Shown in pieces: positions 25,666-35,413 of a stretch of 64,000 nt of DNA. Made by a program: the position numbers and the translations under genes. Within the stretch, counting starts at the first letter, position 1. The number at the start of each line of letters is the position of its first letter. The stretch covers positions 708,367 to 772,366 of the forward strand of contig NZ_JACHCM010000001.1 in assembly GCF_014200755.1 (NCBI RefSeq), in the 5' to 3' direction. The DNA is from Rhodanobacter sp. ANJX3 (GTDB lineage Bacteria > Pseudomonadota > Gammaproteobacteria > Xanthomonadales > Rhodanobacteraceae). The notes beneath the pieces are model-generated. The model was not told the DNA's origin. It worked only from the letters and a program-made list of their open reading frames with translations, and did no database searches.

Positions 25666-28059
25666 ATGCACGGCTTACAACGAACGCGAAAAACTCCCAC
25701 CGTCACCGGCATCGTCTTTATCCTCATCGGGATGGCGCTGACCGGCGGTGGCGCCTGGCTCATCGCCCTCGGTGGCTCGCTGTTCTATGCCATCGCAGGC
25801 CTCGGTATCGTGCTTACGGGCGCGTTGCTCATCGCGCGGCGCCGTTCGGCGCTGTGGCTGTATGCCCTCGTCGTCGCCGGCTCCGTGCTGTGGTCGATCA
25901 GCGACATCCGCTTCGACTGGTGGCCGCTGGCTGCGCGCCTGGATGTGATCTTTCCGCTGGGACTGTGGCTGCTGACGCCGTGGGTCACTCGAGGTCTGGA
26001 TAACGGTAATCGCTCTCCTTCGCGAGCTTCGACCCTGCCCCTGTGGGGCGCCTCGCTGCTGAGCATCGTGGTGCTAGGCATCGGTCTATGCTCCGATTAC
26101 CACGACATCGACGGCAGCCTGCCGGCCGCTGTGGCCGCCGCTGCATCGTTGCCGTCCAACGACGACAAGCAGCCGGACGAAGACTGGCGCGACTACGGCC
26201 GTACTCAGTTCGGCCAGCGCTATTCGCCGCTGAAGCAGATCACCCCGGCCAACGTCAAAAACCTGAAGGTCGCCTGGACCTTTCGCACCGGCGACCTGCC
26301 GGGCAAGAACGATCCGGTGGAAACCACCTTTGAAGTCACCCCGATCAAGGTGAACGACACCCTGTACCTGTGCTCGCAGCATCAGCGGCTGTTCGCGCTC
26401 GACGCCAGGACCGGCAAGCTGCGCTGGTCGTACGACCCCAAGGTGCAGGACAACCCGACCTTTCAGCATCTGACTTGCCGCGGCGTGTCGTATCACGAAA
26501 CCGTGGCCGGCGCGCTCAATGCCGACGGTACACCGGCGCCGACCGACTGCCCGCGCACGATCTTTCTGCCGGTCAACGACGGCCGCATGATCGCGCTCGA
26601 TGCCGACAGCGGCAAACCGTGCGAGAGCTTCGGCGAGCACGGCACGCTCAATCTGCAGGTCGGCATGGGCGAACACACGCCAGGCTTCTACGAGCCGACC
26701 TCGCCGCCGATCGTCAGCGACAAGATTCTCGTCGTCGCCGGCGCCGTGATCGACAACTACTCCACGCGCGAGCCGTCCGGCGTGATCCGCGGTTTCGACA
26801 TCCACACCGGCAAGTTGGTCTGGGCCTGGGATTCGGGCGCGCAGGACGAAAACGCCCTGCCCTCGGCCACGCACACCTATACCAACAATTCGCCCAACTC
26901 CTGGATGACCGCGTCGTACGATCCCAAGCTCGGCCTGGTCTATATGCCGATGGGCGTGCAGACGCCGGACATCTGGGCGGGCAACCGCACGGCGCTGGCC
27001 GAGCGCTATTCCAGCGCCTTGGTCGCCCTCGACATCAACACCGGCAAGCGCGTGTGGTCGTACCAGACGGTGCATCACGATCTGTGGGATATGGATCTGC
27101 CCTCGCAGCCGACGCTGGCCGATCTGCCGACGGCCAATGGCGTGGTGCCGGCGATTCTGCAGCCCGCCAAGACCGGCAACCTGTTCGTGCTCGACCGGCG
27201 CACCGGCGTGCCGATCGTGCCGGCGCCGGAGCGTCCGGTGCCGCAGGGCGCGGCGCCCGGCGATCGCACCTCGCCGACCCAGCCGTTCTCCGAACTGACT
27301 TTCCGCCCCGAGGCCAAGCTCACCGGCGCCGACATGTGGGGCGCCACAATCTTCGACCAGCTGGCCTGCCGCATCACCTTCCATCGGCTGCGCTATGAGG
27401 GCACGTTCACCCCGCCGTCCTTGCAGGGCACGCTGGTGTTCCCCGGCAACCTGGGCATGTTCGAGTGGGGCGGCATCGCGGTGGACCCGACACGCAACAT
27501 CGCCATCGCCAATCCGATGGCGATCCCGTTCGTGTCGACGCTGATCCCGCGCGGGCCGAACAACCCGTCCGCGCCGAACGACGCGCATCCGTCGGGCACC
27601 GAAAACGGCGTGCAGCCGATGTACGGCACGCCGTACGGCGTCGACCTGCACGCGCTGCTCTCGCCAGTCGGCATTCCGTGCATGCGCCCGCCGTGGGGTT
27701 ACATGGCCGGCATCGATCTGACGACCAAGAAGATCGTCTGGATGCACAAGAACGGGACGATCCGCGACAGCTCGCCGATCCCGCTACCGTTCAAGCTCGG
27801 CGTGCCCACGCTCGGCGGCCCGATGACCACTGCCGGTGGCGTCACCTTCCTCACCTCGACGCTGGACTATTACATCCGCGCCTACGACGTCACGACGGGC
27901 GAGCAGCTCTGGCAGGACCGCCTGCCGGCCGGTGGCCAGTCCACGCCGATGACCTACGCCATCGATGGACAGCAGTATGTGATTACCGCGGCCGGTGGGC
28001 ATGGATCGTTCGGCACGAAGATTGGCGACTATGTGATTGCTTATAAGTTGTCGAATTAA
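25666..28059 (+). CDS. gcd: Membrane-bound PQQ-dependent glucose dehydrogenase
   Basis: This 797-residue quinoprotein oxidises D-glucose to gluconolactone in the periplasm and passes electrons to ubiquinone. Residues 1-140 contain about five transmembrane helices (GIVFILIGMALTGGGAWLIA and others). The eight-bladed PQQ propeller follows (EDWRDYGRTQFGQRYSPLKQ; VKNLKVAWTFRTGDLPG; RTGKLRWSYDPKV; VHHDLWDMDLPSQPTL; GNLGMFEWGGIAVDPTRNI; TAGGVTFLTSTLDYYIRAYD). I chose ATG 25666 with AAGGA 6 bases upstream. No pqq biosynthesis genes are in the window. Ends at a terminator. Confidence 0.95.
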   Translation: MHGLQRTRKTPTVTGIVFILIGMALTGGGAWLIALGGSLFYAIAGLGIVLTGALLIARRRSALWLYALVVAGSVLWSISDIRFDWWPLAARLDVIFPLGLWLLTPWVTRGLDNGNRSPSRASTLPLWGASLLSIVVLGIGLCSDYHDIDGSLPAAVAAAASLPSNDDKQPDEDWRDYGRTQFGQRYSPLKQITPANVKNLKVAWTFRTGDLPGKNDPVETTFEVTPIKVNDTLYLCSQHQRLFALDARTGKLRWSYDPKVQDNPTFQHLTCRGVSYHETVAGALNADGTPAPTDCPRTIFLPVNDGRMIALDADSGKPCESFGEHGTLNLQVGMGEHTPGFYEPTSPPIVSDKILVVAGAVIDNYSTREPSGVIRGFDIHTGKLVWAWDSGAQDENALPSATHTYTNNSPNSWMTASYDPKLGLVYMPMGVQTPDIWAGNRTALAERYSSALVALDINTGKRVWSYQTVHHDLWDMDLPSQPTLADLPTANGVVPAILQPAKTGNLFVLDRRTGVPIVPAPERPVPQGAAPGDRTSPTQPFSELTFRPEAKLTGADMWGATIFDQLACRITFHRLRYEGTFTPPSLQGTLVFPGNLGMFEWGGIAVDPTRNIAIANPMAIPFVSTLIPRGPNNPSAPNDAHPSGTENGVQPMYGTPYGVDLHALLSPVGIPCMRPPWGYMAGIDLTTKKIVWMHKNGTIRDSSPIPLPFKLGVPTLGGPMTTAGGVTFLTSTLDYYIRAYDVTTGEQLWQDRLPAGGQSTPMTYAIDGQQYVITAAGGHGSFGTKIGDYVIAYKLSN

Positions 28060-28077
28060 GCACTGAGCTGAGGTGTT

Positions 28078-28125
28078 AAAAAGACCCAAAGTTCGCCGGA
28101 TCGCCGGTGAACCTTGGGTCTTTTC
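28078..28125 (+). terminator. Intrinsic terminator of gcd
   Basis: Long stem aaaagacccaaagttc... / ...gaaccttgggtctttt with an inner CCGG-atc-CCGG pairing, 19 bp after the stop, followed by a T-rich tail. Confidence 0.8.
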
Positions 28126-28356
28126 TTTGGCCGAGAGCCCCAATCCAGACATCAATGCTGTGGGCCGCGACAACAAAGACTCCGACTCACGGATAAGATG
28201 TCAGCTCCGTCTTGCTAGCGATACCGGCATCTCTGACAAGAAGCTTGCTTAAAGCCATCGAGGCCGCGGCTCTGGGCGAACGCCTCCTGATAAACGCGCT
28301 GTACCGCCCCTGCCGGAATGTCTCACAGGCCAAGCCGACGACAAAGCTCTTACAGA

Positions 28357-29826
28357 TTAGTGTTTAATACCGTGTAGACGCCGCATGCCCGACAGCAATC
28401 GGTGAAGTACGTCTTCGGGTCCCCGCTCGCTGACAGGAACCTCGCTCAGCAATTGAGCGGCCTTGGCCTCATAGGTCATCAGCGATTCGAGCATGCTTTT
28501 CGCGACCTCTGGATTTTGCTGGAGGATCGGCGTTAACGCGTCCTTATGCAATAAGACAATGGAAACCTTGCTGACAGCGCGCAGAATGATAGGCCTGCTG
28601 ATACCGGTCAGAATACCGGCGCGGCCGATGGAATCGCCGGGCGACAACCGACGCAGCTCCACGTTTTTTCCATCATGCGGGCTCTCTAGCGCCGCCACGC
28701 CGGAAGCCACGATATACAGCGCACGCCGCTCGTCAGGACAAAGAACATCGACCTGATAAATAAGCTGGCCGGGCGAAAAATGCTGGCTGACCAGGGCTTC
28801 TGCCAACAGCGAAAATTGTTCATCCGTCAGGGCATGAAACATCTCGACATCGCGAAGCAGCCTCTCCTGGGACGACATGCCACTGGCACCTTTTGCGCCC
28901 CTGCGCAGGCCGATGCCATGCGTCTTGAGATGGCGATACGCTTGATCGATGATTTCGTTGCGCGCCTGTGTTTTTTCGGCTGACGATGCGACATACACGA
29001 GTATGGTGTACTCAATGTACTTTCGCCGCACCGTAGTGGCACTGACCGAAGCCTTAGGCGATGCCAGTATGCCGGCGGTACTGATCACCGCGTCGTTCAA
29101 AGAAGCAATCACGGCGGCGGGCCTAAACCTTGGCGAGAGGCGTATCGCCACCTCCAAACCATGCATTCTCGGCGGCAGGCTCTGATTGACGATACTGGCT
29201 TTGGCGGCAAGACTGTTGGGTACGACGACAAAGTTGCCTTGGCCATTGAGTAGCGTTGTAGCCCTCCAGTTGCTCTCGATCACCTCACCTTGAATATCGC
29301 CGATGGCGACTGAGTCACCGATGCGAAAGGGCTGAGTAGCGTTGAGCACCACGCCGGAGAAGACGTCGCTCAACGTGCTTTGAACCGCCAGGCCGATGAT
29401 AAGAGCTAACACACCTGAGGTTGCCAGCAACCCCTTGACGGGTAGATCGAGCACATAGCCAATCGCTGCTACAAAGGCGGCCAAAAATATCAGCGCACGA
29501 AACACATCCTGAAACAATCGCGCTCGATTCATCCTAGACGGCAAAAAAGCACCGCCTGCAAGCGCCGTGGTCACCTGCGCCGCCTGTAGCCACCACAGCA
29601 ACTCAAGCACCTGAGCCAGAAGATGCAAGGAGGGATCATCTGTCCAAGGCGCAACATGGAATGGAATCATTCCCGTTGCCCAAAGCACGTAGCTGAGAGC
29701 CAGGAAAAGAGCGATCCGAACGCCAAGACGAAGCCGAGAATCGTCAGCCCTGTAGAAGCGCCACGCAAAAATATAAAGCAGCAAAACGCCTACCCCAAGC
29801 GCAATGCCTTTATCAAAAAGATTCAT
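28357..29826 (-). CDS. MscS-family mechanosensitive channel with C-terminal cyclic-nucleotide-binding-like domain
   Basis: This 489-residue inner-membrane protein has about five N-terminal helices. The MscS core follows: VKGLLATSGVLALIIGLAVQ, STLSDVFSGVVLNATQPFRI, GDSVAIGDIQGEVIESNWRA, then LLNGQGNFVVVPNSLAAKAS. The C-terminal third (about 350-470) is a CNB-like fold (YIVASGVAALES; LSPGDSIGRAGILTGISRPI). In canonical cyclic-nucleotide sites this cassette has GE; here Glu is replaced by Arg (R402). The start is uncertain: ATG 29826 is used, but in-frame ATG 29859 and GTG 29886 lie upstream and the GTG has a better AGGGG site. Confidence 0.88.
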   Translation of the reverse strand: MNLFDKGIALGVGVLLLYIFAWRFYRADDSRLRLGVRIALFLALSYVLWATGMIPFHVAPWTDDPSLHLLAQVLELLWWLQAAQVTTALAGGAFLPSRMNRARLFQDVFRALIFLAAFVAAIGYVLDLPVKGLLATSGVLALIIGLAVQSTLSDVFSGVVLNATQPFRIGDSVAIGDIQGEVIESNWRATTLLNGQGNFVVVPNSLAAKASIVNQSLPPRMHGLEVAIRLSPRFRPAAVIASLNDAVISTAGILASPKASVSATTVRRKYIEYTILVYVASSAEKTQARNEIIDQAYRHLKTHGIGLRRGAKGASGMSSQERLLRDVEMFHALTDEQFSLLAEALVSQHFSPGQLIYQVDVLCPDERRALYIVASGVAALESPHDGKNVELRRLSPGDSIGRAGILTGISRPIILRAVSKVSIVLLHKDALTPILQQNPEVAKSMLESLMTYEAKAAQLLSEVPVSERGPEDVLHRLLSGMRRLHGIKH

Positions 29827-30004
29827 GTTGGCGTCCCAAAACACAGCCGGTCGAAACATTACGATCGACGCGGGCACCAGCGTCACCTTTTTCCCCTGCA
29901 ATCGTCAATTCCCACCGAGCGGCGGCGAAACCCAACGGTCACCGTTTAGCGAAAACTACACTCGGACATGATGATTCAATGCAAATGGAGAGCGTCGCTT
30001 CACG

Positions 30005-30523
30005 CTAGGCTTCCTGGCATGATTCAAACAGAAACCAGACGCGACGTTCGGCTTCGTCGATCCAGTTTTCCAACAGGCTGGTCGTTGCGACATCGCCATA
30101 ACGGTCGCTCACGGTGTGGGCTTCCTGCATGAAGGAGATCATCTTGGCGTTGTCATTGCGCAGCTCGACGAGCATGCCTACGGACGTCGTGGCATGGCTG
30201 TCGTTGTCCCGGAGTCGCTGAAGGCGGCCTACGTGACCAATCGATCGAATGGTTGAACTACCCAGCTTGCGGACGCGCTCGGCGATGGGATCAATCGTTG
30301 CAAAAATCTGATCGGCCTGCTCATCCAGTAAAAGATGGTATTCGCGAAAATGTGGCCCCGAGACATGCCAATGAAAATTTTTTGTCTTGACGTACAACGC
30401 AAAAAAGTCGGCCAACAACGCATTCAACAGTGTCGAAATTTCGACGCGCGCTTTAATTTCTGGACACGCAATGCCGGTCGTTTCCATCGGAGCTAACTGA
30501 TCGATTTCGGTGGATTCAAGCAT
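30005..30523 (-). CDS. dps: Dps-family ferritin-like DNA-protecting protein
   Basis: This 172-residue protein belongs to the Dps mini-ferritins, which store iron by oxidising Fe2+ with H2O2 and protect DNA. The dimer-interface ferroxidase motif is clear: KTKNFHWHVSGPHFREYHLL, followed by DEQADQIFATIDPIAERVR. C-terminal helices include LLENWIDEAERRVWFLFES. I chose ATG 30523 (AAGG upstream); the frame extends further with no family similarity. It lies next to other stress genes, catalase being 2 kb away. Confidence 0.93.
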   Translation of the reverse strand: MLESTEIDQLAPMETTGIACPEIKARVEISTLLNALLADFFALYVKTKNFHWHVSGPHFREYHLLLDEQADQIFATIDPIAERVRKLGSSTIRSIGHVGRLQRLRDNDSHATTSVGMLVELRNDNAKMISFMQEAHTVSDRYGDVATTSLLENWIDEAERRVWFLFESCQEA

Positions 30524-31053
30524 AGCGGTCTGGCCTTCTTCGGTTGAGTAATACGGACATGGATAACTTGCCAGCCGGTGGCCGCAGCGCTCCAGCGTTC
30601 TAGCCAAAAGCGAAAACAAATTGCGATAACGCGGCTTGCTTGACGAGCGGCTGCAGTCTGGCGTCCATTAGCTGGACGTGATAGCAAACGCACCTCGGGG
30701 ATAATTTGACGAGAGACTCGCGCGGCCGATTGATCGTTTTACCCAGCAAGAATACAAAACCAACATGAATTCGTGGCGATTGGGCTCATGCAACCAAAAT
30801 GCCTCGCTGCTGTGCCTGGAGATCCGGGTAACGAGTGCAAGATGGTCTTTTGGGGTTAACGCAAAAACCTGCAATCAATCCAGATAAGAAGATCGATTAG
30901 AGACAAGTCTTGATGCAAGAGGGAGCGGAGCCTAGAAAACATCGCCGCCGAGTGCCTCACGGACTGGACAGAGAAAATTTTCTCTTCCAGAAATGCGTTG
31001 ATGTTTTGTCACGCCGGCCTCGTGCGCCATCTGTCCCCTCAATGGAGTGCGCC
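30524..31053. other. Intergenic region between divergent dps and HD-domain genes
   Basis: I see no gene here. The segment must hold the promoters of both divergent units. I could not assign a clear -35/-10 pair or an OxyR site by eye. Confidence 0.45.
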
Positions 31054-31695
31054 ATGGCCCCCCTTATCAACGGCATCCACGTTCCCGACAGTCAGCTCGC
31101 CCGAGAGATCACCGAGCTGGTGCGCGACGCGAGTACGGAGCTTTTATTCAATCATTCGTCACGCGTCTACTATTTCGGCGCACTTCAGGGGAACCGCCAG
31201 GGACTGAAGTTCGATCCTGAACTTCTCTACGCGGGCGCCATGTTTCACGATATGGGCCTGCTTAGGTCTTATAGTTCGGACACCGAACGTTTCGAAGTTG
31301 ACGGCGCCAACGCCGCGCGTGACTTCCTGACCCGTCATGGCATCGACAAATCGGATATCGATCTGGTGTGGACGGGCATCGCCCTCCACACTACGCCGGG
31401 CGTTCCCTGCCACATGCATCCGGTCATCGCTCTGGTCACCGCCGGCGTCGAAATGGACGTGCTTGGCCTGACTTACGCCGAGTTCGCCCCCGAAGAGCGT
31501 GACCAGGTCGTTCGGGCGTACCCACGAACGCTGAAGTTCAAGGAAGACATCATCCAGGCGTTTTATGATGGCATCAAGCACAAGCCTGAGACAACGTTTG
31601 GCAACGTAAAGGCCGATGTATTGGCCGATAAGGATCCCAACTTCGTCCGCGGCAATTTCTGCCAAGTCATTCGCCAGTCTGGCTGGCCCGCCTAA
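31054..31695 (+). CDS. HD-domain protein, cyanamide hydratase (Ddi2)-like
   Basis: This 213-residue protein has the HD metal-site layout. The first His is in FNHSSRVYYFGAL (about residue 34), the HD pair in LYAGAMFHDMGLL (about 65), and a further His cluster is in TGIALHTTPGVPCHMHPVIA. The HSSRVYYFG and FHDMG segments resemble cyanamide hydratases and related HD enzymes. The substrate cannot be told from sequence. ATG 31054 has GGAG 6 bases upstream. It ends 20 bp before the SDR gene, so the two are probably one operon. Confidence 0.82.
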   Translation: MAPLINGIHVPDSQLAREITELVRDASTELLFNHSSRVYYFGALQGNRQGLKFDPELLYAGAMFHDMGLLRSYSSDTERFEVDGANAARDFLTRHGIDKSDIDLVWTGIALHTTPGVPCHMHPVIALVTAGVEMDVLGLTYAEFAPEERDQVVRAYPRTLKFKEDIIQAFYDGIKHKPETTFGNVKADVLADKDPNFVRGNFCQVIRQSGWPA

Positions 31696-31715
31696 TATCA
31701 CCGGAAGCTTTTGTC

Positions 31716-32468
31716 ATGGAATTGACCGGGAACACGGTCCTTATCACCGGCGGCCGCTCGGGCATCGGTGCGGGATTGGCCAAGGCATTTCACGAGCTTG
31801 GCAATCAGGTGGTCGTGGCGGGACGCCGACGCGATCAGCTCGATGCGGTCGCGCATGCCCATCCAGGCATGGCGACACTCGAACTCGATATCACCGATCC
31901 ATCATCGGTGACTGAAGCAAGTGCCGCGCTTTTGCGAGATCACCCCAAGCTCAATGTACTCATCAATAGCTCCGCGACCATGCTTGGTGATGACCCCGGA
32001 CATCGCATGGATGAGGCTGACACCACCACGCAAGTTGCGGTTAATCTGCTCGGGCCCGTCCGTCTCACATCGGCGCTAATGCCGCACCTGCGGCGCCAGC
32101 CCAGAGCACACATCGTCTATACAAGCTCTACCCTGGGCTTTGCGCCAATTGCGCTGTTTGCCATCTACTCGGCCACAAAGGCGGCGCTGCATTCATATAT
32201 CCTCTCGCAGCGTTTTTTGCTCAAGGAAAGCTCAGTCACGGTCCAGGAGATCATCCCGCCCTGGGTGGGAAACGGCCTCGCCGGATCTCCCGATCATCCT
32301 TTGGCAATGCCGCTAGACTCGTTTATCGCGCAGACCATGCAAATGCTTGCCACGGACGCGGCTGAAGTGCTGGTGAAAGAAGCAGCAGCTTGCCGCAACA
32401 ATGCCGGCCCTGATGAGCATGGTTTTGTCGATCGGCTCAATACGTTGTTTCTGGCACAGTCTTATTAG
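31716..32468 (+). CDS. Short-chain dehydrogenase/reductase (DltE-like)
   Basis: This 250-residue NAD(P)-dependent oxidoreductase has the cofactor motif TGGRSGIGAGLAKAF (residues 10-24), an NSSA strand in place of NNAG, and the catalytic YSATK (about residue 150) preceded by a serine in YTSSTLGF. The SDR substrate is unknown. Replacement of NNAG by NSSA is seen in DltE-type members. It follows the HD-domain gene by 20 bp and converges on the catalase gene across a bidirectional terminator. Confidence 0.9.
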   Translation: MELTGNTVLITGGRSGIGAGLAKAFHELGNQVVVAGRRRDQLDAVAHAHPGMATLELDITDPSSVTEASAALLRDHPKLNVLINSSATMLGDDPGHRMDEADTTTQVAVNLLGPVRLTSALMPHLRRQPRAHIVYTSSTLGFAPIALFAIYSATKAALHSYILSQRFLLKESSVTVQEIIPPWVGNGLAGSPDHPLAMPLDSFIAQTMQMLATDAAEVLVKEAAACRNNAGPDEHGFVDRLNTLFLAQSY

Positions 32469-32550
32469 TCCTGAGTGGTCTGTTGGCACGAACCACTTAT
32501 CTCCTATAAGCACTGTCTATATTGAACATCAATGCTTTAAGCATGTTGCA

Positions 32551-32594
32551 AAACGAAAGAAGGCCGCAGGCAAGGCGAGCTTCTTTCGTTTTTT
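32551..32594. terminator. Bidirectional terminator between the SDR and catalase genes
   Basis: Stem aaacgaaagaag / cttctttcgttt (12 bp) with an inner GC-rich loop, followed by TTTT on the plus strand and A-tract/T-tract on the other. Confidence 0.8.
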
Positions 32595-32604
32595 CGTTCT
32601 GCAG

Positions 32605-34038
32605 CTAGACAATCCTGGCCAACGCATTCGCCACACCCGTCCCGTAATCAGCGTGGACACGAGTGCAGTTGTCCACATGACGTTGCTTGACGGGTGCGCT
32701 TGCTCCCTGCATCGCACGCGCAGTGTTCTCGAAGAGACGTTCCCGTTCGCTCTGACTCAGCAACTCGAACAGACGCCTGGGCTGCGAGTAGTAGTCGGTA
32801 TCTTCGCGATGGTTCCAGCGGGTAGCAACCTGGCCTGCAGCGAACGCAGGCTCCGCAAATGCCGGCTGCGGCTGCAGCGCGCCTCGGCTGTTAGGTGAAT
32901 AATGCGTAGCCCCACCGCCGTTGCCATCAACTCGCATGGCGCCGTCGCGATGATAGGAGTGGACTGGGCAACGCGCCGCGTTGACAGGTATCTGAGCGTA
33001 GTTGACACCTAGCCTGTAGCGTTGCGCGTCGCCGTACGAGAACAGCCGGCCTTGCAGCATCTTGTCCGGAGAGAAGCCAATGCCCGGCACAACAACGGCC
33101 GGCGCAAAAGCAACTTGTTCAATATCTTGAAAGTAGTTCTCCGCATTCCGATTCAACTCAAAAAAACCCACTTCGATCAGCGGGTAATCCGCGTGTGGCC
33201 ACACCTTTGTCAGATCGAACGGGTTATAGGAAACCCTCTCCGCGTCACCTTCGGGCATGATCTGGACATACATCGTCCAGCGAGGAAAATCCTTTTTCTC
33301 GATGGCTTCGTAAAGATCCCGCTGATTGCTTTCGCGATCGCCGCTGATGACTTGGGCTGCTTCGTCATCAGTGAGATTCTCGATGCCCTGCTGAGTCTTC
33401 AAGGTAAATTTCACCCAGAAGCGTTCATTGGCGGCATTGATAAAGCTGAAAGTGTGACTTCCAAACCCATGCATATGCCTAAACGACCGCGGTATGCCGC
33501 GGTCGCTCATCACCACGGTGATCTGATGGATCGCCTCGGGGAGCAGCGTCCAGTAGTCCCAGTTGTTGTCCGCGCTGCGCAGGCCGGTGCGCGGGTCGCG
33601 CTTGATCGCATGGTTGAGGTCGGGAAACTTCAGGGGATCACGAATAAAAAACACCGGCGTGTTGTTACCGACCAGATCCCAGTTACCCTCTTCCGTGTAG
33701 AACTTCAGCGCAAATCCGCGAATATCGCGCTCGGCATCCGCTGCACCGCGCTCTCCAGCCACTGTGGAAAAACGTGCAACCATATCGGTCTTCTTGCCCA
33801 CTTCGGAAAACAGCTTCGCACGGGTATAACGCGTAATGTCGTGCGTGACGGTAAAAGTACCGAAGGCTCCAGCCCCCTTGGCGTGCATGCGTCGTTCAGG
33901 AATGACTTCCCGATCGAAGTGGGCCATCTTTTCGAGAAACCAGACATCTTGAAGAAGCACCGGACCGCGCGATCCCGCGGTCATGGTATTGTCATCGTCG
34001 GGTACCGGTGCGCCGAAAGCAGTCGTGAGCTTGTCCAC
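32605..34038 (-). CDS. katA: Small-subunit heme catalase (KatA type)
   Basis: This 477-residue monofunctional catalase disproportionates H2O2. The active-site His is in [12 protein letters not shown], the distal Asn in [12 protein letters not shown], and the proximal heme Tyr in [21 protein letters not shown]. Family signatures [20 protein letters not shown] and [14 protein letters not shown]-like text ([14 protein letters not shown]) are present. Length fits clade 3 enzymes that lack the flavodoxin domain. There is no signal peptide, so it is cytosolic. No catalase-specific regulator is adjacent. Confidence 0.96.
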   Translation of the reverse strand: MDKLTTAFGAPVPDDDNTMTAGSRGPVLLQDVWFLEKMAHFDREVIPERRMHAKGAGAFGTFTVTHDITRYTRAKLFSEVGKKTDMVARFSTVAGERGAADAERDIRGFALKFYTEEGNWDLVGNNTPVFFIRDPLKFPDLNHAIKRDPRTGLRSADNNWDYWTLLPEAIHQITVVMSDRGIPRSFRHMHGFGSHTFSFINAANERFWVKFTLKTQQGIENLTDDEAAQVISGDRESNQRDLYEAIEKKDFPRWTMYVQIMPEGDAERVSYNPFDLTKVWPHADYPLIEVGFFELNRNAENYFQDIEQVAFAPAVVVPGIGFSPDKMLQGRLFSYGDAQRYRLGVNYAQIPVNAARCPVHSYHRDGAMRVDGNGGGATHYSPNSRGALQPQPAFAEPAFAAGQVATRWNHREDTDYYSQPRRLFELLSQSERERLFENTARAMQGASAPVKQRHVDNCTRVHADYGTGVANALARIV

Positions 34039-34175
34039 GGGGTTCTCCTCAAGTAAAGCGGCCGTCGCTCATCGACGAACCGAGCCAGACTCAAGATGGC
34101 TCCGTCTCCGTCTTTCTTCTTGACTGGAAAAGCTGCGTTGATCCAAACCGGGCAACTTTGAGTCAATCAGCGCGA

Positions 34176-34808
34176 TCAGGGATCAATGATTCCGCGCTTG
34201 ATCGCGATGGCCACAGCATGTGCACGATCGTACGTCCCGAGCTTGGCAGCTATGTTCTTCATATGCTGTTTGACGGTTTCGAGGCTGACGGAAAGTAGCT
34301 GGGCAGCGTCGGAGTTGGAATTACCCTCGGCCACCACCTTTAGCACTGCAATTTCGCGCCCAGTCAAGGCGTCATCATTGACGTGAGTCGCAATGGCTTC
34401 CGCGATCACCTCCGACACATACCGGCGTCCAGCATGCACTGCGCGCACGGTCTTGGTCAGGTCCGAAGAAAGCGTGTCTTTGAGGAGGTAGCCGCGCGCT
34501 CCTGCACGAAGCGCGCGGATCGCCTGGACGTCTGTCTTGAACGTCGAGAGCACCACCACTACCGCGCCGGGAAACTCTTGCCGAATGGCCTCGATAGCTT
34601 CGACGCCAGTCTTGACCGGTAATTGCAGATCCATCAGCGTGACATCGGGGCGCAGGTCGCGGAATTGGCTGATCGCCGTTTCACCATCCCCTGCTTCACC
34701 CACAACAATCATGTCGGGACAGGACGACAGCACCGATCGGACCCCCTCACGCATAAGAGGATGATCATCGACGATAAGGATGCGAATGGGATCATTGATG
34801 GATGTCAC
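34176..34808 (-). CDS. NarL/FixJ-type response regulator (orphan)
   Basis: This 210-residue protein has an intact receiver: acidic pair in ILIVDDHPLMREGV, phospho-acceptor Asp in VTLMDLQLPVKTG, switch Ser/Thr in VVVLSTFKTD, Lys in YLLKDTL. The C-terminal LuxR helix-turn-helix is LTGREIAVLKVVAEGNSNSD, then SLETVKQHMKNIAAKL. The GTG start overlaps the stop of the upstream AraC gene as GTGA, so the two are translationally coupled. No kinase is adjacent. It is clearly paralogous to the regulator at 51.6-52.3 kb. Confidence 0.92.
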   Translation of the reverse strand: MTSINDPIRILIVDDHPLMREGVRSVLSSCPDMIVVGEAGDGETAISQFRDLRPDVTLMDLQLPVKTGVEAIEAIRQEFPGAVVVVLSTFKTDVQAIRALRAGARGYLLKDTLSSDLTKTVRAVHAGRRYVSEVIAEAIATHVNDDALTGREIAVLKVVAEGNSNSDAAQLLSVSLETVKQHMKNIAAKLGTYDRAHAVAIAIKRGIIDP

Positions 34809-35380
34809 GCCATCTCACCGTCCAGAATATGCGTTGAAGCTTCGATCTGTGCGCGCTGTTTTCGCCATGCGCTCGGGCTGATTCCGACCCGCTTGAGAAA
34901 AGTGTGATTGAAGTGGCTTTGTTCTGCAAACCCGCATTCGATCGCAATAGTGGTAAGGGACAGTGTTGTTTCATGCATGAGTTTCTTGGCACGTTCGATG
35001 CGCGCATCAAGCCGCCATTGTTGCGGCGACTGACCAAATTGAGCTTTGAACGCTCGAGAAAATTGCGTTGTTGTGACACCGCAGGCGACAGCAATGGTCT
35101 GAATCGTAGTTCGATCGCTAGATGGGGCGAGCAACAGCCCGGTGGCCATGATTTCTTGCCAAGGCTGAAGCGACTGGTCAGTTCGAGAAGGTAATCGTTC
35201 GGATATATGTGTTTCCCGCACACGGGCGTTGATCGCATCCAAAATGTGGTTAGTGGCCTTGGCGCTGGAACGATTCAGCCGTAGACAATCGAGCAGAATG
35301 CTACCCAATTCCTCAAGAACGGGATCGATGGCTTCGTCTTGACGAGGAAGATAGACCGGCTGGTGATCCGTCGTGCTCAT
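34805..35380 (-). CDS. AraC-family transcriptional regulator, 191 residues
   Basis: The C-terminal half (about 85-180) is a two-helix-turn-helix AraC domain: IQTIAVACGVTTTQFSRAFK, then AQFGQSPQQWRLDARIERAK, and LTTIAIECGFAEQSHFNHTF with KRVGISPSAWRKQR. The N-terminal 80 residues do not match a sugar-binding cupin and are short for a sensor. ATG 35380 has GAGGAG 6 bases upstream. It starts 33 bp after the second AraC gene and overlaps the NarL-type gene downstream. Confidence 0.9.
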   Translation of the reverse strand: MSTTDHQPVYLPRQDEAIDPVLEELGSILLDCLRLNRSSAKATNHILDAINARVRETHISERLPSRTDQSLQPWQEIMATGLLLAPSSDRTTIQTIAVACGVTTTQFSRAFKAQFGQSPQQWRLDARIERAKKLMHETTLSLTTIAIECGFAEQSHFNHTFLKRVGISPSAWRKQRAQIEASTHILDGEMA

Positions 35381-35413
35381 CGAAAACTCCTCAGCTCGTG
35401 GTTTTTGTAGGCC

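Noticed and set aside
26086-27747. 553-codon minus-strand frame inside gcd
   Set aside because: Antisense shadow of glucose dehydrogenase in high-GC DNA.
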